Assembly: GCA_964596645.1 (NCBI GenBank)
Contig: CAZQVB010000022.1
Location: 16,071 to 80,070 of the forward strand
DNA from: CAVQEK01 sp964596645
GTDB taxonomy: Bacteria; Bacteroidota; Bacteroidia; Cytophagales; Cyclobacteriaceae
Reading direction: 5' to 3'
Length of the DNA stretch: 64,000 nucleotides
A model generated the notes under the pieces. It worked only from the letters and a program-made list of their open reading frames with translations, made no database searches and was not told the origin of the DNA. Position numbers and translations under genes: made by a program. Positions 8,149-16,099 of the stretch are shown here, piece after piece (the first letter of the stretch is position 1; each line of letters opens with the position of its first letter).

Positions 8149-9726
8149 TCATTGACCTCCGCCGCACAGCGCAACACCCATCTGCTGTAGTCTCCACTTG
8201 AGGGGTTCACCCTCGTCGTCGAGGCCCAGGCGGAAGCCGCTTAGTTGTCGGCGGCCATCGGCACCGGATACCGAATACAGGCTGTCGATAGATGACAGTC
8301 GCGCTTGCAGCATGTGCGCGGGAAGCTGGCCGGTGCTGTCGTGCCAGACATAGGCCGCTACATGCCGCTGTATATAAGCCAGTGCTTCTTGCGCACAATC
8401 CTGTTGCCACTGATGGCTGCTGTCATTCACATACCGTTGGCTGTAGCGCCTGATCGTCTGCTCATCGGCTTGTGCATCATAGGCGCCGTCGCTCACCACT
8501 TCATAGGCCATTGCCCATTGCGGAGCCCAGCCCCCGGCTACTCTTTCGCCCAAAATGTACACCGCAGTATTCCTGAGCGAATCGATGAAAATTTGCCGAG
8601 CCTCGGCATTAGCCGCCGTATCGATGCCTGTATAGCGGGTTTTGCCGAGCAAGTGCTCTATCATAATCAATTCTTCGCCGCTGATGCTGTCATTTTTAGT
8701 GATCTGCTCCAGGGCAAACAAAAGCTCATTCTGATAAAAGCCCACATGTGCGATGGGCACATCCATGATCAACGAAAAGAACTCACGCAGACTGGCTTCT
8801 GCATTTTCCGTGGCTTTTTGTAATATATCCCGCTCAAATGCCTTGCGCACAAGTTCATCCAGGCACATTTGCTTCACATCTTTCACCACATTGTAGTCGC
8901 GGCGCACGCGGCGCTGCACCACCAGAAACTCGAAGCCTTCCACCCCTTTCTCGGGAATAAACCACGGGTTGATGGTCGCCGAAAGAATCTCGGGGCTAAA
9001 CCCAATGAATACAATGCGCTTTTGCGAAGCGTCGTAGCGAAAATTATCCTCATTGAACTTGCCAAAATCGAAACCCGCTTTCACCCAACCCCGACCCAGC
9101 ATCACCAGATTGCTTTTCTTGAACTCCTTTCTAAGCCGGGCATTCATCTCTTTTTCATACAACTCTAGCAAATCTTTTAGAAACCCCTCCCCTTCCGGAA
9201 GTTTAATCCTGCCTTCAAGCACAGCTTTTACAATCAACTCTTCTCGTCTGTCATTCAGCCTGTTATCCAAATGCCTGTCGCGAAAATCCTCTCTTTTATC
9301 CAGGTATAGCAGGTACAGTTCGTACTGTGGCCACGTGCGTGCATCGCCCATGAGTACTTGGTACCGCTCATACACGTGGCGCTTTTTCAATTCGCGCGCC
9401 TCTATCTCGCTTTGCATGATCGACATCACCAGTGAATATTCATTGTGCAGATTGTACAATCCAGCCTTCAAATCGCTCAATTCCTCCTGGCCTTCTTCCA
9501 CCGCTCTGTGCGTGTACGATCGCACCACTTCGCCATAATATTCCGCTGTAATCAACTGACCGATCTCCTTGATACTCTGCACGTCTACGGGTGTGTTCTT
9601 CAGCTTCATGCGGGTGGGCAGCAGTATGCCGAAGGGGTCGAAATACATGAATACGACCACAGCAGCCACCACCAGTATGGCCTGGAGCAAAAAGGGTATC
9701 GCGCGCAATATTGTCTTGAACCACAT
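8149..9726 (-). CDS. DUF4230-like membrane-anchored protein, last gene of the envelope operon
   Basis: 525 residues. An N-terminal transmembrane helix (about residues 8-30) is followed by a large extracytoplasmic domain. The stretch from about residue 40 (SIKEIGQLITAEYYGEVV) and again at about 230 (WVKAGFDFGKFNEDNF, then FIGFSPEIL) matches the pattern of DUF4230, with a long charged helical insertion between them. The C-terminal 150 residues look unique and end in CGGGQ. Function unknown. It starts 3 nt after the stop of another DUF4230 gene, so two related proteins are encoded side by side. This is the last gene of a five-gene operon with peptidoglycan-active enzymes, which suggests a cell-envelope role. 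Confidence 0.7.
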   Translation of the reverse strand: MWFKTILRAIPFLLQAILVVAAVVVFMYFDPFGILLPTRMKLKNTPVDVQSIKEIGQLITAEYYGEVVRSYTHRAVEEGQEELSDLKAGLYNLHNEYSLVMSIMQSEIEARELKKRHVYERYQVLMGDARTWPQYELYLLYLDKREDFRDRHLDNRLNDRREELIVKAVLEGRIKLPEGEGFLKDLLELYEKEMNARLRKEFKKSNLVMLGRGWVKAGFDFGKFNEDNFRYDASQKRIVFIGFSPEILSATINPWFIPEKGVEGFEFLVVQRRVRRDYNVVKDVKQMCLDELVRKAFERDILQKATENAEASLREFFSLIMDVPIAHVGFYQNELLFALEQITKNDSISGEELIMIEHLLGKTRYTGIDTAANAEARQIFIDSLRNTAVYILGERVAGGWAPQWAMAYEVVSDGAYDAQADEQTIRRYSQRYVNDSSHQWQQDCAQEALAYIQRHVAAYVWHDSTGQLPAHMLQARLSSIDSLYSVSGADGRRQLSGFRLGLDDEGEPLKWRLQQMGVALCGGGQ

Positions 9727-9729
9727 AGG

Positions 9730-10320
9730 CTAGTCTGCCTCCAGATTGAGCGGTGGAAAAAGGGCGGTGGTAGGTTCAAACTCAATGTACACCACTTCAA
9801 AGCCCAGGTTTTTCAACAGGCTTTCCATCAGCAGGCGTGTCTTTGCCTGCGTGGCTTCCACTATGCCGGTGTATGCCAGATTGTTGCGAATGTCGAGCTC
9901 CGCCCTTCTATAGAATTCCTCATAATCGAGCACATCGAACCGGTTGATCCAAGAATCGCTCAGGATGGTGCTGTCTACCACAAACCGCTGAAAAGGGTAT
10001 TGGAAGTCGATGACCTCTACCGGTGGCAGACGCAGGCTGATCTCCTTGCCATCAATATCCACATCTTCTTTGCGTAGTCGTTGCAGGTCGATGCCGGTTT
10101 TTACCGTGGCCTCAGTATAGGCTACGAAGTTGGCCTCATTCAGGCGTATGAGCCCCAATATACTTTTTGTCTTGGTGCCCACCACCGTTTTGTCAATGAT
10201 CGTTTCCGTTGTGGCGAGCTTGGCCACGGATTTTATCTTGCTGATCACAAAGGGGCGGTCGGGTTTTTTGCATCCTGCGAGTAACCAAACACAGAGTAAA
10301 ATGGCGAAGTATTTATTCAT
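9730..10320 (-). CDS. DUF4230 lipoprotein
   Basis: From ATG 10320 the protein begins with a short hydrophobic leader and a lipobox ending in Cys (WLLAGC), so it is a lipoprotein of about 196 residues. The body has the DUF4230 pattern: KIKSVAKLATTETII, VKTGIDLQRL, ISLRLPPVEVID and a helical C-terminal part. The frame is open for 26 more codons upstream, but those overlap the preceding gene and come before the lipoprotein signal, so I reject them. It lies 4 nt after the four-helix membrane protein and 3 nt before the larger DUF4230 gene. Function of the family is unknown. Confidence 0.78.
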   Translation of the reverse strand: MNKYFAILLCVWLLAGCKKPDRPFVISKIKSVAKLATTETIIDKTVVGTKTKSILGLIRLNEANFVAYTEATVKTGIDLQRLRKEDVDIDGKEISLRLPPVEVIDFQYPFQRFVVDSTILSDSWINRFDVLDYEEFYRRAELDIRNNLAYTGIVEATQAKTRLLMESLLKNLGFEVVYIEFEPTTALFPPLNLEAD

Positions 10321-10324
10321 ACCC

Positions 10325-11062
10325 TTAAGCCTTGGCGTCTGCATTGTGAAAATCTCCTTCTTCGTTGGCCACATCGCCCCCATCCCGCGGCTCATCATTC
10401 AGTCTTTCTCGCAGTTTGTTTACTTCACCTGGCTGTGCAGGCGGTGGCATCACCGGCTTCGCCTCTTGCACTGCTGACCGGGCTTCATTGTGCATTGGCA
10501 ATACTCTGCTTCCCTTGAGGCTCTCAAGCGATTTGTTGCCGAAGTAAAAGGCGATCATCATCAGGAAGGCAGTTTTGAAAAAGTCGAAGGCATCGATGAA
10601 AACCTCATTGGGTGGCCAGGTGCTCTGGCGGCCAAGAGAAGCCACCAGCATGGCGAGCGCACCCACCGCCAGGCTCAGCGCAAGTGTGCCGCGCACGGTG
10701 CCCTCCGGCAGCCCCAGCGTATGCTCGTGGTTGGGGTTGTGCATGCGCTCGTCCACCTTTTCGCCGCGCGCTTTTTTCAATCTTATCTCCGCCCAGTCTT
10801 CATTGGTGAGCCCCAGATTGATGTTGTGGAAATACACCGACCACGTGTAGTAGCCCACCAGTATACCCAGCCATATCAACACCATGTCGATGGCCACCAC
10901 ATTGTATATGTGGGCCATGTCGCGGGAGAGCTTCATGCTGATGTAAATGATCAGCAATAAGATCAGCAGCTCTGTCATGCCAATGAGGCCCAGCAAAAGC
11001 CAGTTGAGCCTTTTGGTATTTTTCCGGCATGCTGTAAGTCGATGTTGCAGGTCGTCAGTCAT
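10325..11062 (-). CDS. Four-helix membrane protein of unknown function, holin-like in context
   Basis: 245 residues with four predicted transmembrane helices in two pairs: about residues 19-42 and 55-78, then 122-143 and 158-176. The pairs are separated by a charged loop containing LGLPEGTVRGTLALSL. The last helix ends with AFYFGNKSLES, a motif I associate with small membrane proteins of unknown function in this phylum. The C-terminal 60 residues are hydrophilic and disordered-looking (proline, then acidic). No catalytic motif. Its place, two nucleotides downstream of a DUF5675 gene and near an amidase gene, is like that of a holin or membrane partner, but that is inference. I do not recognise a named family. 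Confidence 0.72.
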   Translation of the reverse strand: MTDDLQHRLTACRKNTKRLNWLLLGLIGMTELLILLLIIYISMKLSRDMAHIYNVVAIDMVLIWLGILVGYYTWSVYFHNINLGLTNEDWAEIRLKKARGEKVDERMHNPNHEHTLGLPEGTVRGTLALSLAVGALAMLVASLGRQSTWPPNEVFIDAFDFFKTAFLMMIAFYFGNKSLESLKGSRVLPMHNEARSAVQEAKPVMPPPAQPGEVNKLRERLNDEPRDGGDVANEEGDFHNADAKA

Positions 11063-11064
11063 AG

Positions 11065-11805
11065 TTATGCGGTTAATGCGTTTACCCAGGCTTCGTCGTG
11101 TATGATCAGCTGCACGGGCGTGCCATTGAGCAATGCCTGAGATAAATAGGTGTACAATCGTTTGTAGGTTGTGCGGGAATTACTGAGAAAAGTGCTTTTT
11201 GCTGACATACTCAGGCTGTCGGACACCAACAGGCAGCCGGCGGTATGCGTGTGATCCCCGCCGCTGTGAATATAAACGCCTTGAAAATTGGGCACAGCTT
11301 TGATCTCGATATGGTAGGTGAACCAATCGGAGAAGTTGTTCCGGTATTTCAAGGTGAGTGGCGTGTCGGCACGATTAAAATCCAATGTGTATATGCCGGC
11401 AGGTATGCGTGTGTGGCCGGCTATCTTTTCATCGCGGTGGGTATCTTCCAGGGTGTAGCAGTAATACTGGCCGTTGAGATACATCAGCCCAACCGTGGTC
11501 TGGCCGTCATCGCTATATCGCAGTACGCTGAGTGTAATGCCTTCAAAATCGGGCGGCACGGGCTGGACCGCACGGGCTGCAGCTGGCGGCTTCTCACGTA
11601 CCGAAGCCGCTGTTGGTTGGGCCTCCGCCATATCATCTGGCTTGCCGCGCAGATAATCTACCGCATTTTTCACCACCTGAACAATAAGCCCCGCAAGGCC
11701 CACCAGCCAAAGCCAAACTTCGCTGAGTACATCCGGCCGTTGGGCAAAAAAGATGACGGCAAAAGTGACCAGCCCTATCAGTACTAATATGACAAACTTG
11801 TTCAT
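11065..11805 (-). CDS. DUF5675 (L,D-transpeptidase-like) membrane-anchored protein
   Basis: 246 residues. An N-terminal transmembrane helix (about residues 4-22) is followed by a second hydrophobic stretch, a linker, and then a C-terminal domain from about residue 88. The domain shows the DUF5675 pattern: TVGLMYLNGQYYCYTLEDTHRD, RIPAGIYTL, VYIHSGGDHTHTAGCLLVSDS. The His...Gly-Cys arrangement resembles the active site of L,D-transpeptidases, with the Cys in TAGCLLV as likely nucleophile. DUF5675 is often found beside phage lysis genes. It overlaps the upstream amidase gene by 4 nt (ATGA), so the two are translationally coupled. A peptidoglycan-related activity is likely but untested for the family as far as I know. 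Confidence 0.8.
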   Translation of the reverse strand: MNKFVILVLIGLVTFAVIFFAQRPDVLSEVWLWLVGLAGLIVQVVKNAVDYLRGKPDDMAEAQPTAASVREKPPAAARAVQPVPPDFEGITLSVLRYSDDGQTTVGLMYLNGQYYCYTLEDTHRDEKIAGHTRIPAGIYTLDFNRADTPLTLKYRNNFSDWFTYHIEIKAVPNFQGVYIHSGGDHTHTAGCLLVSDSLSMSAKSTFLSNSRTTYKRLYTYLSQALLNGTPVQLIIHDEAWVNALTA

Positions 11806-12665
11806 GACAGCGCTTCGGGTGAAATATAGTCTTTGCTCACCCAGCCTTCCAGCTGTGTGCGCACACGGTACCAGCCATTGTGCTCATCCATGATCTCCAC
11901 AGCCGTATTGTACGGCAGCGGCAATGCCACTTTTCCATAGGCTTGCCCTGCACCACTCCGTATGTTCAATAAATTGGCCGCCACCCAGCCGGTTGTAAGG
12001 TTGCCCACCACTGCCTGCGGTGCATCGGATCGGTCAGAAAAAATTTTATTTCTTAGCTCCTCGATGGGAAAGGCAGGTCCGGGATCCTGTTTGCGCTCGG
12101 GCGATATCTGGTCGTGCCCCAGTATTTCCTTTATGTCATAGGCCTCGGCCAACAGCAGACAGATCTCGTGGACCGCCACTATTTGCGCATCGGTGTATTG
12201 GTGCCAATACTGATAGATCACTTTTGGATTGAAATGCCGGGCCTGTATCACCTCATCTTCGCTGAGCGTATAGCCGCGTGCCAGCAATAGTGGCCGGGAA
12301 TAGGTGCCGTCGGGGTAGCGGAGTAGCCAGCCGGTATTATCGATCTCTATGCCCACCGCCAGGCTGTTGTACCCGCTGCGGCCACCGTAGCTGCTCTTGC
12401 CCGCATGCCAGGTGCGGTGATCAAAAGGCGCTAGTTGTTTCACCTGACCCTCTTTGCCTATCACCAAGTGTGCGGAGGCATTGCCGCCTTTGGCATTGCG
12501 GGTAGTAAGCACCTTTATCGCATCGTCGTAGCTGGTCATGGCGGTGTAGTGTATCACTATGGCATCGGGAAGACCGGCTGTAGTGCGAAATGGCGGGGGA
12601 TAATAATTGGGCGTCTGCTTAAAACTGACATTGCTGCCGCGCAGAAGGTGGTCTGCAATCTTCAT
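11802..12665 (-). CDS. N-acetylmuramoyl-L-alanine amidase (Amidase_2) with C-terminal SH3 domain
   Basis: About 287 residues from ATG 12665; an ATG 24 nt further up is an alternative. Residues about 35-190 form an Amidase_2 domain, with zinc ligands visible as IHYTAM, WHAG and GHDQISPERKQDPG, the usual H...H...(K)xD arrangement. A bacterial SH3 domain follows (NLLNIRSGAGQAYGKV ... GWYRVRTQLEGWVSKDYI), probably binding cell wall. It cleaves the amide bond between muramic acid and L-alanine. There is no signal peptide, which is unusual for a housekeeping amidase and typical of phage endolysins released through a holin. It is the first gene of the five-gene operon and overlaps DUF5675 by 4 nt. 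It could be a domesticated prophage lysin or a wall-recycling enzyme. Confidence 0.9.
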   Translation of the reverse strand: MKIADHLLRGSNVSFKQTPNYYPPPFRTTAGLPDAIVIHYTAMTSYDDAIKVLTTRNAKGGNASAHLVIGKEGQVKQLAPFDHRTWHAGKSSYGGRSGYNSLAVGIEIDNTGWLLRYPDGTYSRPLLLARGYTLSEDEVIQARHFNPKVIYQYWHQYTDAQIVAVHEICLLLAEAYDIKEILGHDQISPERKQDPGPAFPIEELRNKIFSDRSDAPQAVVGNLTTGWVAANLLNIRSGAGQAYGKVALPLPYNTAVEIMDEHNGWYRVRTQLEGWVSKDYISPEALS

Positions 12666-12814
12666 TGTACGGGTGGTTAGGTAGGCCAATCGTTGAATAT
12701 AGTAAAAAGTATGTCAGCCAGGCCGCGCCAACGCCAATTATTGATGCTGCCATTTACCGCGTTGCTTCTCCACAGTGCCACGAAGTGCGGCTGCATTAGC
12801 AGTGAATCGTTCTT

Positions 12815-12839
12815 AGATAAATGCTTCATTTATTTATCT
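12815..12839. promoter_or_regulatory. Inverted repeat, candidate operator before the DUF697 gene
   Basis: AGATAAAT and its exact reverse complement ATTTATCT are separated by 9 nt, in the region between the divergent amidase operon and DUF697 gene. It ends 22 nt before the DUF697 start and overlaps TATCTTTA, a 7-of-8 match to the Bacteroidota -7 element. Role inferred from position only. Confidence 0.35.
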
Positions 12840-12861
12840 TTAACCTGTAAAATATGAAGTG

Positions 12862-13857
12862 ATGCTAAAAGAACTAAAGGTAATCTTGTCCATACTGGGT
12901 GCATTGGTTGTACTGGTTTTTATGCTTTTCCTGGTCAATCAGGTGCTTACTTTTTACCACAATCTGCAGGCGGTTGATTCACTACTGGCCGTGGTAGTCA
13001 CCGTGCTGCTGACGGCGGTTTTGCTTGGCCTGCTCATAGCGCCAGTGTTGATCTATGTGCGGCTGCCAGCTTCCATGCCCTTCCCCGATCATCCTGCCGA
13101 CCTGGAAGCCTATCATTTTGCTTTGCGCAACCGGCTTCGAAGCAATCCTACCGTTCGGGAACTGCAGCTCGACCCGCACAACCCGGAGGACTACCTTCTT
13201 ATTCAAAAATCATTGTGCGACAAGGCCAATCGCGTGATCAACGAGTCGGCCACAGCCGTTTTTCTCTCTACCGCCATTTCGCAAAATGGTAAGCTCGACG
13301 CATTTACTGTACTGGCTGCCCAAATACGGCTCATCTGGAAAGTGGCCCACATCTACTGGCAAAGGCCTTCTATGAAAAATATATGGCAGTTGTATACACA
13401 TGTGGCAGTGAATAGCATGGCGGCAGTGGGCATAGAGCAGCTCGATTTGTCGCGGCAGATAGAGCCTGTGATCAGCGCTTTGCTGAAAAGCCCTGCCCGA
13501 ACCATACCCATCGTAGGCGATGCGGCGCACATCGTCACCGACAGCATTTTGGAAGGCTCCATCAATGCTTTTCTCACCTTGCGCGTGGGCGTACTTACAC
13601 GCAACTACTGCCTGCCCGACCAGCTCACCCTGCGCGATATCCGGCGCAATTCCTTCATCGAAGCGTCGGGGCTGCTTTCGCGGCTGGTCATCGTTTCGTC
13701 TAGTAAGGTGATAGAGAGCCTGTTAAAAGCCGGGCGCAATATGGGTTTACGCACGCTGAAGTCAGGCTACGGCAAGGTGGGTACTGCCGTGAAAAAAGGT
13801 GCGACCGGTTTCACCTCCATGTTCGAAAAACGACCGAGGCCGGGAGAAGTGAAATGA
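12862..13857 (+). CDS. DUF697 (YcjF-like) membrane protein
   Basis: 331 residues from ATG 12862; a GTG lies one codon upstream. Two transmembrane helices are near the start (about residues 8-28 and 40-64), followed by a cytoplasmic-looking helical domain with the DUF697 pattern STAISQNGKLDAFTVLAAQIRLIWKVAHIYWQ beginning around residue 135 and further amphipathic helices. The C-terminus is basic. Members are related to Escherichia coli YcjF; function is not firmly known, with suggestions of membrane stress or GTPase partners. No GTPase gene is next to it here. It is divergent from the amidase/DUF4230 operon with about 200 nt between, so shared control is possible. Confidence 0.78.
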   Translation: MLKELKVILSILGALVVLVFMLFLVNQVLTFYHNLQAVDSLLAVVVTVLLTAVLLGLLIAPVLIYVRLPASMPFPDHPADLEAYHFALRNRLRSNPTVRELQLDPHNPEDYLLIQKSLCDKANRVINESATAVFLSTAISQNGKLDAFTVLAAQIRLIWKVAHIYWQRPSMKNIWQLYTHVAVNSMAAVGIEQLDLSRQIEPVISALLKSPARTIPIVGDAAHIVTDSILEGSINAFLTLRVGVLTRNYCLPDQLTLRDIRRNSFIEASGLLSRLVIVSSSKVIESLLKAGRNMGLRTLKSGYGKVGTAVKKGATGFTSMFEKRPRPGEVK

Positions 13858-13902
13858 TGAAAGTCATATAAAATGATGCTAACCCAGTTGCTTTGGAGCC
13901 TG

Positions 13903-14594
13903 CTAAAAAGCAAAACCAATGCGCATGCCCAAATCCGGTGAAGCCTGTACCCGATCGCTCATATTCACTGTAAAGCCTGTGTTGTTATCAAACCGATGCA
14001 CATCCATGGCATTTACCGGTTCTTCATTGCTGCTGTACTGAATAAAGCGCACGGCATAGCCCAGGTTCAACTCCAACACCACATGCCGGGCCAGCACCAC
14101 CATCGCTCCCATCTTCATGCGCGGCCCAAACTCATTGAGCCGGTGATGCAGGGTGTGCAATCGATAATAAGTGCTGCTGCCAGCCCCAATCAAATATACC
14201 CGATCAGATGACACATTGGCACGCGTGTAGTAAAGGCCACCTGCCACATACACCAGTATTCTTTCGGGAGATGGATCGGATTCGCCTGCAAAATAGTACC
14301 TGTAGTCAACACCCAATCGTACACCTCCTTTATCATAGTCGTCGCGCGATTCTATACTCGGGCGGCGAATGATCACTCCAACATCGGCTTCCAGTGAGGC
14401 GCTGCGGTTCAGCCTGTGCTCATACTCAAACTGCAGTGAAGGGTAGTAATACGNNNNNNNNNNTAAATAAAATTCCATTTCAGCGCATGTGCAGGTATGC
14501 CTCCTACCTGAGTACTGTCTTGCGCCTGCACAAGTGGCGTGGTAGCCAAAAACAAGACCCCACAAAGCAGGTGTGTTATCCGGGCTATGGTCAT
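13903..14594 (-). CDS. Outer-membrane beta-barrel protein, interrupted by an assembly gap
   Basis: Two frames must be joined. From ATG 14594 the first frame gives a clear signal peptide (hydrophobic stretch ending LVQAQDS) and then HALKWNF up to the run of N at 14454-14463. After the gap the product continues in another frame with YYYPSLQFEYEHRLNR, alternating strands and the C-terminus LGMRIGFAF, as in outer-membrane barrels. The ten N are an unsized placeholder; the true missing length must leave remainder 2 when divided by 3 to keep one frame. The start overlaps the stop of the upstream lipoprotein gene by 4 nt (ATGA), which supports it. It is the last gene of an operon with two LVIVD lipoproteins. 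Function unknown. Confidence 0.75.
14454..14463. other. Assembly gap (10 N)
   Basis: Ten undetermined bases inside the outer-membrane protein gene. The reading frame does not match across the gap as given, so the true size is not 10. Confidence 0.98.
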
Positions 14595-15337
14595 TGCACC
14601 TGTATTTTGCTGAGCAGACGCAGCGTGTCGATGTCGCTGTAGTCGTACTGAAAAATGCCATCTTGCCCGGTGAGGATGAGCCTGCCGCTATGGGGTATCA
14701 CGTCGTAGGCATGCCATTGCGTGTAGCGGTCTATCAGTTTCAGGTCATCGGCCTGGGTAGCATCATACACGGACAGGCCGCTTTGGCCATTGCACACAAA
14801 CAACCACCGCCCATCTATGCCCAGGCCGTAGGGAGATGGCGTGGGATATACTTCTACTAACTCAGGAGTGGTGAGGTCGGATATGTCGATCACCTCCAGG
14901 CGATCTTCCACATTGCCGCGGCAGGTCGATCCTTTTCTCAACGTGACATACGCATAGTCGCCTTGTGCTACCACCGGGTCGCAGGCCTCTATGTGGTTGT
15001 ACCGCGATACCAGCTTGGGTTGCGCAAAGTCGGCTACATTAAAAATGTACATCGCTTCCGGTGCACCCACCAGCAGATACCCGCCAAATGGAAACAAGGT
15101 CTCTGGCGCCGTGCCTGCTTGAAAGACATTGATTAGTTCAAGTGAACCATCAGAACCCACGTCATATCGCTCTATTCCTCTGGGAGTTATGGTAAACAAA
15201 TCACCACTGACGGTGGTGAAACGCGCCATGCTGCCGCCCGTGCCAGAGCTGCTGAAATTGAATTCGCTTTGGCTGTTGTCATCACAGCTCACCAAAAGGC
15301 CGGTGGCGAAAAGTATCGATAGAAAGAATCTGTTCAT
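14591..15337 (-). CDS. LVIVD-repeat lipoprotein
   Basis: About 248 residues from ATG 15337, whose A is also the last base of the upstream stop (TGATG), so translation is coupled. A leader with lipobox LLVSC makes it a lipoprotein. The body consists of beta-propeller-like LVIVD units, for example MYIFNVADFAQPKLVSRY, LEVIDISDLTTPELVEVY and LSVYDATQADDLKLIDRY, spaced about 45 residues. A Cys pair (ACDPV and STCRG) may form a disulfide. LVIVD repeats form a propeller of unknown function on the outer surface or in the periplasm. Middle gene of a three-gene operon with a second LVIVD lipoprotein and an outer-membrane protein. Confidence 0.82.
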   Translation of the reverse strand: MNRFFLSILFATGLLVSCDDNSQSEFNFSSSGTGGSMARFTTVSGDLFTITPRGIERYDVGSDGSLELINVFQAGTAPETLFPFGGYLLVGAPEAMYIFNVADFAQPKLVSRYNHIEACDPVVAQGDYAYVTLRKGSTCRGNVEDRLEVIDISDLTTPELVEVYPTPSPYGLGIDGRWLFVCNGQSGLSVYDATQADDLKLIDRYTQWHAYDVIPHSGRLILTGQDGIFQYDYSDIDTLRLLSKIQVQ

Positions 15338-15894
15338 CAGAAGTAGCATTTAGGATTTTCTATGGTGGTAAAGCGCCAGCCGATCACCTGCCCTTTTTCC
15401 GGCTCTACGCATTCAAAATAATAGCCCCGTTCCGGCGGCACGTCAACACTCCACACATCCTGTATCCTGCTTACCTCTTGCACGTCATTTTGGTCGGTGA
15501 TGCGCAGGCCGACCAGGTCGGCGCGGTGATTGACGTATAGCACGTCTTGCACCACCGACATTTCGGTGTTTCCTGCTAAGGCCAGAAAACCCAGTGGCTG
15601 TGGCGACTCAGGGTTGCTGTTGTTGTATAAGTGAATGCCCTCACCGACCTCATTGATCAGCAAATAGTGTCTGTAAGAATATATCTTCCCTACTTCTTTC
15701 GGAGTGCGGGCAGCCTCTATCTGTGTGAGTTCGTTGAGGGTGCCATAAATGGGCTGATAGCCCTGCTGTGCACCTTCGGGAAATTGCGGTGGCTGCTCTG
15801 CATCCCACCAACAGCCGGTGAGAAAGCCAGGCAAGGCCAGGAAAAAAAGTAAGTGCAGGAGTGACCGGGGGTTGGCAATAGTTGCTCTTGTCAT
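15337..15894 (-). CDS. Lipoprotein with degenerate LVIVD repeats, first gene of a trio
   Basis: About 185 residues from ATG 15894; a frame extension of 11 codons upstream precedes the leader and is rejected. The leader is hydrophobic and ends in lipobox FLTGC. Beyond it, YRHYLLINEVGEGIHLYNNS and TEMSVVQDVLYVNHRADLVGL resemble LVIVD units. The C-terminal sequence is cysteine-containing (YFECVEP, NPKCYF). I recall similar pairs of lipoproteins next to each other in Cytophagales, but know of no function. The three genes of this operon overlap by 1 and 4 nt, which suggests their products are made in fixed ratio and act together at the outer membrane. Confidence 0.72.
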   Translation of the reverse strand: MTRATIANPRSLLHLLFFLALPGFLTGCWWDAEQPPQFPEGAQQGYQPIYGTLNELTQIEAARTPKEVGKIYSYRHYLLINEVGEGIHLYNNSNPESPQPLGFLALAGNTEMSVVQDVLYVNHRADLVGLRITDQNDVQEVSRIQDVWSVDVPPERGYYFECVEPEKGQVIGWRFTTIENPKCYF

Positions 15895-16099
15895 GTGTGC
15901 GGAATTGGTATGTAGTATGGATTCCAATTCAGCCTTTAGGGTTGTAAGGCCATCAGAAATATTTATGAAAAACCCATGGCCTTATTCACTGCTGGATATG
16001 CGCACGCGCACCTTTGCTGTTTTGCTTCCTACCTTTCACATTTTTTGCTAACCTTGCCCTGCATTACCAGTTAATGAAGCATTTGGTAGGTATTTTTTC

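Noticed and set aside
14597..14661. Upstream start of the gapped outer-membrane protein at 14661
   Set aside because: That frame yields a Cys-rich nonsense start; the signal peptide lies in the other frame from 14594.
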